A DNA stretch of 64,000 nt from Methylobacter sp. (lineage in GTDB: Bacteria; Pseudomonadota; Gammaproteobacteria; Methylococcales; Methylomonadaceae): positions 16,958-80,957 of the forward strand of contig NZ_SCTW01000044.1 of NCBI RefSeq assembly GCF_004322395.1, written 5' to 3'. The translations under genes were made by a program, and so were the position numbers. Under the pieces are notes generated by a model that made no database searches, was not told the origin of the DNA, and was given only the letters and a program-made list of their open reading frames with translations. Shown here piece after piece: positions 58,472-64,000 of this stretch; position 1 is the first letter of the stretch; each line of letters opens with the position of its first letter.

Positions 58472-58506
58472 ATCCCCCCTAGCCCCCCTTTTTCAAAGGG
58501 GGGAAT
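58471..58506 (-). repeat. G/C-tract palindrome at the hsdR stop
   Basis: Reverse-oriented copy (AAATCCCCCC... GGGGGG) whose first base is the last base of the hsdR TAA. It fills most of the hsdR-hsdM gap. Confidence 0.9.
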
Positions 58507-58535
58507 GAACCTTTACCGATACGAAAAGTCCACAA

Positions 58536-60029
58536 ATGAGCATTTCCTCCACCATCAAATCCATCCAAGACATCATGCGCAAAGACGTCGGTGTCGATGG
58601 CGACGCCCAGCGCCTGAGCCAGCTGGTCTGGATGTTATTTTTGAAAATCTTTGACGACCGCGAAAGCGAATGGGAAATCCTGCAAGACGACTACCAATCG
58701 CCGTTGCCGGACAAATACCGCTGGCGCAACTGGGCCGCCAACGCCGAAGGCATGACCGGCGATGCGCTGAAACAGTTTCTCGATAACGACCTGTTCCCCG
58801 CCTTGCAGCAACTGGAAGCCAAAGGCGGCGACCAGCGCGCCTATGTGATCCGCTCGGTGTTTGAGGACGCCTACAACTACATGAAGTCCGGCCAGCTGAT
58901 TCGGCAGGTCATCAACAAGATTCAGGAAGGCGTGGATTTCAACAAAGCGCAAGAGCGCCATTTGTTCGGCGATATGTACGAACAACTGTTGCGCGATTTG
59001 CAGTCAGCAGGCAACGCGGGTGAATTTTACACGCCGCGTGCGGTGACCGAATTCATGGTGCGCATGGTCAACCCGCGCCTCACTGAAAAAGTGATGGACC
59101 CGGCCTGCGGCACCGGCGGTTTTCTGTCCTGCTCGATAGAGCACATCCGCAAACAGGATGTCTTAACGGTAGACGACGAAGTGCGGCTTCAAGCCAGCAT
59201 TTTCGGTATCGAAAAAAAGCCGCTCCCGCATTTACTCTGCACCACCAACATGATCCTGCATGGCCTTGAAGTGCCCAGCAATATCCGCCACGATAACACG
59301 CTGGCGCGCCCGCTGATCAGTTGGGAGCCGAAAGATCGTGTCGACGTCGTCGTCACCAACCCGCCGTTCGGAGGCATGGAAGAAGACGGCATCGAAACCA
59401 ACTTTCCGGCAGCTTTCCGTACCCGTGAAACCGCTGATTTGTTTCTGGTACTGATCATGCAGCTGCTCAAAGCCGGTGGCCGCGCCGCGCTGGTTTTGCC
59501 GGATGGCTTCCTGTTCGGCGAAGGCATCAAAACCCGCATCAAGGAAAAGCTGCTGGAAGAATGCAACCTGCACACCATCGTGCGCCTGCCCAATGGCGTG
59601 TTTGCGCCATACACCGGCATCAAGACCAACCTGCTGTTTTTCAGCAAAGGTACGCCGACCCGGCACATCTGGTTTTACGAACACCCGTACCCGCCCGGCG
59701 TAAAAAGCTACAACAAAACCAAGCCGATGAAGATTGAAGAGTTTGATGCGGAAGCGGCATGGTGGGGTAAGGAAACGGACGGCTTTAAACAGCGTGTCGA
59801 GAACGAATACGCGTGGAAGGTCAGCCTTGAGGACATCAAGGCACGTAACTACAACCTCGACTGCAAGAACCCGCATGTCGGCGAGCAGGAAATCCACGAT
59901 CCCGAGCTGCTGCTGGCGCAATACAATGCTATGCAAAATGACATCGCCGCGCTGCGCGGGCAGTTGAAAGGTATTTTGGATGCAGCTTTGAAATCCCATA
60001 AATCCCCCCCTTTGAAAAAGGGGGGCTAG
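58536..60029 (+). CDS. hsdM: Type I DNA methyltransferase HsdM subunit
   Basis: N6-adenine methyltransferase subunit. The N-terminal helical domain (IQDIMRKDVGVDGDAQRLSQ) precedes motif I VMDPACGTGGFLSCS (about residue 187) and the catalytic motif IV TNPPFGG (about residue 274). The length of 497 aa is normal. The gene ends in a G/C palindrome: the last residues SPPLKKGG are repeat-encoded and the TAG stop is supplied by the CTAG spacer of the element. Confidence 0.96.
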   Translation: MSISSTIKSIQDIMRKDVGVDGDAQRLSQLVWMLFLKIFDDRESEWEILQDDYQSPLPDKYRWRNWAANAEGMTGDALKQFLDNDLFPALQQLEAKGGDQRAYVIRSVFEDAYNYMKSGQLIRQVINKIQEGVDFNKAQERHLFGDMYEQLLRDLQSAGNAGEFYTPRAVTEFMVRMVNPRLTEKVMDPACGTGGFLSCSIEHIRKQDVLTVDDEVRLQASIFGIEKKPLPHLLCTTNMILHGLEVPSNIRHDNTLARPLISWEPKDRVDVVVTNPPFGGMEEDGIETNFPAAFRTRETADLFLVLIMQLLKAGGRAALVLPDGFLFGEGIKTRIKEKLLEECNLHTIVRLPNGVFAPYTGIKTNLLFFSKGTPTRHIWFYEHPYPPGVKSYNKTKPMKIEEFDAEAAWWGKETDGFKQRVENEYAWKVSLEDIKARNYNLDCKNPHVGEQEIHDPELLLAQYNAMQNDIAALRGQLKGILDAALKSHKSPPLKKGG

Positions 60030-60037
60030 GGGGGATT
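60000..60037 (+). repeat. G/C-tract palindrome at the hsdM/DUF559 junction
   Basis: A full forward copy: AATCCCCCCC, TTTGAAAAAGGGGGG, CTAG, GGGGGATT. It supplies the hsdM C-terminus and stop, and its AGGGGGG lies at ribosome-binding distance before the DUF559 ATG at 60038. Confidence 0.9.
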
Positions 60038-60691
60038 ATGAAATCATACAATCCAGCCTTAAAACCATTTTCCCGCAACTTGCGCAGCAACATGACCGAT
60101 GCTGAACAGTTGCTGTGGTCAAAATTGCGTCGCAAGCAAATATTGGGCTTGCAGTTTTATCGCCAAAAACCTTTGGCTAACTACATCGTCGATTTTTATT
60201 GCGCAGCAGCTAATCTCGTCATTGAACTGGATGGTTCGCAGCATTTCGAAGCGGATCACCAAGTCAAGGATGAGGAAAGGGATCGGGTGTTGGAATCAAT
60301 GGGTATAGTGGTGTTGCGGTTTGATAACCGTCAGGTGTTGACAGAATTGGATGCTGTGATGAGTGTTGTTTTTAATGCTGTTGAAAAGCAAATCCCCCCC
60401 AACCCCCCTTTTACAAAGGGGGGAGTTATAGCGTCATCATCAACGTCTGTCTTTGACAAAGAGCAGGATTCCGCAGCAGTACAAGCACAGGCAACACCAC
60501 AAACAATATCCCCCTTTGAAAAAGAGGAGGTTTTCACAGCAGTACAGACTCAGGCAGCACTACAGATAATCCCTCCCTTTGAAAAAGGGGAGGCTGCCGA
60601 AGCAGTACAGACGCAGACAGCACTACAGACAATACCCCCCTTTGAAAAAGGGGGGCAGGGGGGATTTTCAAAAAAGGGTAATTCAGCATGA
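60038..60691 (+). CDS. DUF559 endonuclease-like protein with repeat-built tail
   Basis: The first 117 residues form a DUF559 domain of the Vsr/PD-(D/E)xK fold: NLRSNMTDAEQLLWSKLRRK, LQFYRQKPLANYIVDFYC, LVIELDGSQHFEADHQVKDE and GIVVLRFDNRQVL. The Asp of YIVDFYC and Glu of VIELDG fit the nuclease core. Residues 118-217 are almost entirely translated repeats, including a three-unit 63-bp tandem giving AVQTQ..LQTIPPFEKG. It lies between hsdM and hsdS; its stop overlaps the hsdS ATG, so it is co-translated. Standalone DUF559 proteins are common, but placement inside an hsd operon is unusual. Role unknown. Confidence 0.85.
   Translation: MKSYNPALKPFSRNLRSNMTDAEQLLWSKLRRKQILGLQFYRQKPLANYIVDFYCAAANLVIELDGSQHFEADHQVKDEERDRVLESMGIVVLRFDNRQVLTELDAVMSVVFNAVEKQIPPNPPFTKGGVIASSSTSVFDKEQDSAAVQAQATPQTISPFEKEEVFTAVQTQAALQIIPPFEKGEAAEAVQTQTALQTIPPFEKGGQGGFSKKGNSA
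60388..60425 (-). repeat. G/C-tract palindrome in the DUF559 tail
   Basis: Reverse copy (AAATCCCCCCCAACCCCCC through GGGGGG) starting the repeat-derived tail, read as IPPNPPFTKGG. Confidence 0.85.
60476..60664 (+). repeat. Three 63-bp tandem units carrying partial palindromes
   Basis: Units 60476-60538, 60539-60601 and 60602-60664 each encode 21 residues (AVQxQxxxQxIxPFEKxx...). Each contains the inner CCTTTGAAAAAG palindrome; the third unit runs into the full GGGGGGATTT outer arm. Tandem growth has multiplied the element within a gene. Confidence 0.9.
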
Positions 60692-62541
60692 GCATCATTC
60701 ACCAATTGCTGACCGATCATATCCACATCTGGACGGCTGCCGACACCGAGAAAAAATCAGGCCGTGGCCGCAGTTCAGGCAATGCGGCCAGCGTCTATGG
60801 CATTAAGAAACTGCGCGAACTGATACTGGAACTCGCCGTGCGCGGCAAATTGGTGCCGCAAAACCCGAACGAAGAACCGGCCAGTGAGTTGCTCAAGCGC
60901 ATCCAGGCTGAAAAAGCCAAGCTGATCGCCGAAGGCAAGATCAAATCCCCCCGTCCCCCCCTTTTACAAAGGGGGGAATTAACTTCGCCGCCCACAGCAG
61001 CATCAACAAGTGCTCCTCCCTTTGAAAAAGAGGATGATTTCGCGAAACCAACAACTCCTCCCTTTGTAAAAGGGGGGCTGGGGGGGATTTCCGAGGAAGA
61101 ACAACCGTTTGAATTGCCGCAGGGATGGGAGTGGGCGAGGCTTGGCAATCTTTATAGTTTTGAATATGGCGATAATTTGCCTGCTGACAAAAGGTCAAGT
61201 ACTGGTGAATATCCCGTATATGGATCTAATGGGGTCGTGGGTAGTCATAATGTTTGTTTCATAAACTCGCCCTGTATCGTAATAGGTAGAAAAGGATCTG
61301 CTGGTGCTCTTAACTTGTCTTTGGAAAAAGGCTGCTGCGTAACGGATGTTGCTTATTATTGTATTCCACCAAAAAGTCTTGATCTTATTTTCTCTTTTAA
61401 GCTGTTCCATACCCTAGGTTTAGATTCGTTAGGTAAGGGAATTAAGCCGGGATTAAATAGAAACGAAGCATACGAACTGCCAATTGCTATTCCGCCCCTA
61501 GCCGAACAACACCGCATCGTCGCCAAAGTCGATGAGCTGATGGCGCTGTGCGACCAACTGGAAACCCAGCACTGCAACGCCGCCGAAGCCCACGAAAAAC
61601 TCGTGAGCCACCTGCTCGGCACACTTACGCAATCACCAAATACAGTCTCCCCCCTTTGCAAAAGGGGGGGCGGGGGGGATTTAGATTGGCAACGCATCGC
61701 CGCGCATTTCGACATCCTGTTCACCACCGAAGCCAGCATTGACGCGCTCAAGCAAACCTTGCTGCAACTAGCGGTAATGGGTAAGCTGGTGCCGCAAGAC
61801 CCGAACGACGAACCGGCTATTGAGCTCATGAATCGGTTACGTATGGATAGAACCAAGTGGCTGGTGAGAACTGAGGGGAATGATCCAGAGTGCAAGACTA
61901 TGCAAAAAAAACTTGCAGCTTTATGCGAAGGAAAAGCGCCATTTCTGTTGCCAAATTTATGGGCTACTGTTCATTTGATCGATTGCTGTCGCCTACTTGT
62001 TGATTGTCACAACAAAACGGCTCCATATAGTGTGTCTGGAATACCAATTATCCGTACAAGCAATATCAGGGAAAGGAAATTTAGGTTGGAAAACCTGAAA
62101 TATGTATCCGAAGATACGTATCAATTTTGGTCAAGACGCTGCCCTCCTGAGCCGGGTGACATAATGTTTACCCGTGAAGCTCCTATGGGCGAAGCAGCAA
62201 TTATTCCTTTGGGTGCCAAATACTGCCTCGGACAAAGGACAATGTTAATAAGACCAATGCATGATTTCATATTTAACGAATACCTCTTAATTGCACTAAC
62301 CGAACCCCATCTTTTAGAGCGATCTTCAGACGCTGCTATCGGATCAACGGTTAAACATCTTCGTGTAGGTGCTGTTGAAGAGTTGAATATTCCGTTGCCT
62401 CCGTTAGCCGAACAACACCGCATTGTCGCCAAAGTAGATGAACTAATGACGATCTGTGACCAACTAAAATCCCGCATCACTGAAGCCAACCAATTACAGC
62501 AAAAGCTGGCGGATGTGCTGGTTGAGCAGGCACTATCGTAA
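60688..62541 (+). CDS. hsdS: Type I restriction specificity subunit HsdS with repeat-expanded linkers
   Basis: Recognises the two halves of the target site. N-terminal conserved region IKKLRELILELAVRGKLVPQ followed by LLKRIQAEKAKLIAEGK; first target-recognition domain about residues 145-265 (ELPQGWEWARLGNLYSFEYG); conserved region PPLAEQHRIVAKVDELMALC; a second VMGKLVPQDPNDEPAIELMN; second recognition domain about 410-560; and the repeated PPLAEQHRIVAKVDELMTIC. At 617 aa it is long, partly because G/C palindromes add about 45 residues before the first domain (SPRPPLLQRGEL, APPFEKED, TPPFVKGGLGGI) and about 12 after it (SPLCKRGGGGDL). Confidence 0.95.
   Translation: MSIIHQLLTDHIHIWTAADTEKKSGRGRSSGNAASVYGIKKLRELILELAVRGKLVPQNPNEEPASELLKRIQAEKAKLIAEGKIKSPRPPLLQRGELTSPPTAASTSAPPFEKEDDFAKPTTPPFVKGGLGGISEEEQPFELPQGWEWARLGNLYSFEYGDNLPADKRSSTGEYPVYGSNGVVGSHNVCFINSPCIVIGRKGSAGALNLSLEKGCCVTDVAYYCIPPKSLDLIFSFKLFHTLGLDSLGKGIKPGLNRNEAYELPIAIPPLAEQHRIVAKVDELMALCDQLETQHCNAAEAHEKLVSHLLGTLTQSPNTVSPLCKRGGGGDLDWQRIAAHFDILFTTEASIDALKQTLLQLAVMGKLVPQDPNDEPAIELMNRLRMDRTKWLVRTEGNDPECKTMQKKLAALCEGKAPFLLPNLWATVHLIDCCRLLVDCHNKTAPYSVSGIPIIRTSNIRERKFRLENLKYVSEDTYQFWSRRCPPEPGDIMFTREAPMGEAAIIPLGAKYCLGQRTMLIRPMHDFIFNEYLLIALTEPHLLERSSDAAIGSTVKHLRVGAVEELNIPLPPLAEQHRIVAKVDELMTICDQLKSRITEANQLQQKLADVLVEQALS
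60943..61092 (+). repeat. Cluster of three G/C-tract palindromes in hsdS
   Basis: A reverse copy at 60943-60979, a shortened forward copy near 61012-61036 and a full forward copy at 61050-61092. All are read through without stops and lie in the linker just before the first target-recognition domain. Confidence 0.88.
61646..61683 (+). repeat. G/C-tract palindrome after the first HsdS recognition domain
   Basis: Full forward copy with two runs of seven G (61654-61668, G7-C-G7). It is in the same orientation as the copy at 61050-61092, so the pair brackets the first target-recognition domain. Confidence 0.9.
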
Positions 62542-62679
62542 CGAACGAATTGGATAGCCTTGCGCCACTTAAAAAAGCCAAGGCTGTAAGATGCATTATT
62601 TGTAGCAAATCCTGTATGAAGATAAGTAAGTCAGGATCAGCGTGAGCAATAGACAAGTCTCTTGCCCACGCGATTGTCA

Positions 62680-63042
62680 TTAACCTTTCCCAGGCAACAT
62701 ACCAACCGAGCCTGGTTTGATGCGTTTGCAGGTAACGACTACATCTTCCAGGTGGCATTGACTTTTACCTTGGCTAGCTCCAGTGCAGGGCGTGCAGGCA
62801 GCTTTACCCCCATCCTTTACTTTTTCAACATGCCAGCCGTAACCTTGCGACTGACAGAATGTTTTGGAGTATCTGGTCATGTTATAGGGTTTTGACGCTG
62901 TTGCAATGGCGTCGGATTCTGCTTCACAAGCCGCCGAGGGTAGTGTGTTAGCCATTAGATCCCGGTAAATGTATTCTGTTGCAGATGCTGAGGCGGAAAA
63001 AAAAGCTAGTGCCGCCCACAGGCATATCAAATTAAATTTCAT
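62680..63042 (-). CDS. Secreted cysteine-rich hypothetical protein, 120 aa
   Basis: Signal peptide MKFNLICLWAALAFFSASAS with cleavage after ASA, then a mature domain of about 98 residues with six cysteines (AACEAE, TFCQSQ, AACTPCTG, SQCHLEDVVVTC), probably paired in the periplasm. AGGAGAA precedes the ATG. No family is recognised. The gap 62542-62679 between hsdS and this gene holds nothing clear. Confidence 0.6.
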   Translation of the reverse strand: MKFNLICLWAALAFFSASASATEYIYRDLMANTLPSAACEAESDAIATASKPYNMTRYSKTFCQSQGYGWHVEKVKDGGKAACTPCTGASQGKSQCHLEDVVVTCKRIKPGSVGMLPGKG

Positions 63043-63172
63043 GGTTTTCTCCTGAGTATTGTTTCAGTGATGTGTCCATGCTAAGGCCGAAAAGAGTAGC
63101 CGCTGCTTCCTTCAAAAGCGATGCGGCGGCTATAAAATGGCGTCTTGGCATGAAGGATAACGAACATTAAGT

Positions 63173-63364
63173 TCAGTTCAGAACACGGATATTCATCTGT
63201 GCTGTTTCCTCTTCCAACTGCTGTTTGATCGGCGCAAATTTTTCACTCTCACTTTGTTTGACCAGCGCAATAACGATCAATAAAGAAAATACCGTACCAC
63301 CGACATAAAGCCAGAATCTGTCTTTTGTTTGTGTTTCTACGCTTGTTTGTGTTTCTACGCTCAT
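63173..63364 (-). CDS. Small single-pass membrane protein, 63 aa
   Basis: MSVETQTSVETQTKDRF, then one membrane helix (WLYVGGTVFSLLIVIALV) and a charged C-terminus. The first 12 residues come from an exact 18-bp tandem duplication (encoding SVETQT twice). GAGGGT precedes the ATG. Function unknown. The following gap 63365-63790 contains no gene I can support. Confidence 0.55.
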   Translation of the reverse strand: MSVETQTSVETQTKDRFWLYVGGTVFSLLIVIALVKQSESEKFAPIKQQLEEETAQMNIRVLN

Positions 63365-63790
63365 TTTTATACCCTCTATTGCTTTTAAAGTAATGGATGC
63401 ATCCAGGCTCTCATCAACGCCGGGAGTGATTTCCCTAAGGATTTTGCTAGCCTTAGGGGGGCTACTTCAATTTGAGATGTTGAGCGGTCAATAATGTCAA
63501 TCGCCAAGTTGTTGTGCATGTTGGCAAACGTATGACGCATGAAAAATTCTCTTTTTATGATAGTAGCGGATCAACACTATAAAAGAGAGTAAGGTTGTCG
63601 TCAACTAAATATCGATTCGATACAAAGATGCATGAATAGTTATTTATGAAGCAAGAAAACAGGCTTGCGCTAAGGCAGTGCAACCAGAACTGCACCCTAA
63701 AGCAAATTCTGCGATAATAAACAATACGTATTCCATCTATAAATTGCCGGGTTGATGCCGGCTGTAACTATTTATTCAGCAACCTCTCTA

Positions 63791-64000
63791 ATGAACGAAA
63801 AAAGAATATTCAAACCTTGCGACCTGGTTATTTTTGGCGGTTTGGGCGATTTATCCCGCCGCAAGCTACTTATCTCTCTGTATCGGCTTGAAAAAGCCAA
63901 TTTAATTGAAGCCGACACCCGTATCATAGGTATAGACCAGCACGATGTTGATAATTCCGGGTTTATTGGGATTATCCATAGCAGTCTGAAAGAGTTTTTG
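63791..64000 (+). CDS. zwf: Glucose-6-phosphate dehydrogenase, 5' part
   Basis: The frame from ATG 63791 runs off the window: MNEKRIFKPCDLVIFGGLGD and onward. The dinucleotide-binding motif VIFGGLGDLSRRKLL matches the GASGDLAxRKL pattern of G6PDH, followed by the usual RIIGIDQHD strand. It catalyses the first step of the oxidative pentose phosphate and Entner-Doudoroff routes. Only 70 codons are visible. Confidence 0.88.
   Translation, partial: MNEKRIFKPCDLVIFGGLGDLSRRKLLISLYRLEKANLIEADTRIIGIDQHDVDNSGFIGIIHSSLKEFL

Noticed and set aside
60388..61683. Regularly repeated palindromes that might suggest a CRISPR array
   Set aside because: The repeats are in coding frames, unevenly spaced, in both orientations, and no cas gene is near.
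62477..62758. Minus-strand open frame of 93 codons overlapping the hsdS end
   Set aside because: It overlaps two better-supported genes and has no start signal; composition looks like a shadow.

Overview
This window comes from a Gram-negative gammaproteobacterial chromosome of moderate GC. Lipopolysaccharide export genes (kdsD-kdsC-lptC-lptA-lptB), the rpoN-hpf-rapZ cluster, the maf-rng-yhdP-tldD order, pcnB-folK-panBC, minCDE and a sodium-motor-type flagellar accessory set (FlgT, FlgP, FliW) all point to Gammaproteobacteria. The repeat-rich intergenic spaces and the overall style suggest a methylotroph-like lineage (Methylococcales). That last step is a guess, because no methane or methanol oxidation gene lies in the window.

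Layout. 1-6.8 kb is accessory: two unknown genes, an IS4-family element with a 13-bp target duplication, an IS110-family transposase, a broken IS481 fragment, an orphan unknown protein and a ParE/RHH toxin-antitoxin pair. 6.9-12.5 kb (minus strand) holds ubiD, the M3 peptidase prlC, a cNMP/HDOD signalling protein, an RDD membrane protein and a small membrane protein. 12.7-16.8 kb is pcnB-folK-panB-panC plus panD; pcnB appears to use an AUU start. 17.1-19.8 kb carries fliW, flgT and flgP. 19.9-31.4 kb is rlmH-maf-rng-yhdP-nitrilase-lipoprotein-tldD, a small DUF4258-like/DUF2283 pair, and pmbA. 31.5-36.8 kb holds a Uma2 nuclease, pyrD, thiO, a porin-like barrel and pip. 36.9-43.2 kb is the LPS export/rpoN block; ptsN is missing between hpf and rapZ. 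43.3-45.5 kb is minE-minD-minC with a small winged-helix gene. 45.7-54.4 kb holds a TPP riboswitch with thiC, a UspA protein, a large zinc-binding chemoreceptor, mazG, a PfkB kinase and gcvH. 54.5-62.5 kb holds an orphan efflux-adaptor-like protein, a DUF5710 protein and a complete type I restriction-modification operon (hsdR-hsdM-DUF559-hsdS). The window ends in the first 70 codons of zwf.

The most unusual content is two families of short palindromic repeats that have entered protein-coding genes without breaking the reading frame. One is a 51-bp element (17 codons) with a hairpin whose stem bases covary between copies. It lies inside minC, twice in tandem in yhdP, in reverse in the adaptor gene, and as a decayed copy upstream of the PfkB kinase. 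The other is a G/C-tract palindrome of about 38 bp that litters the restriction-modification operon: the hsdR linker, the hsdM C-terminus, the whole DUF559 tail and the hsdS linkers. It also forms the C-terminus of PanC. Several further palindromic repeat families fill the intergenic spaces. No tRNA, rRNA or CRISPR array was seen.
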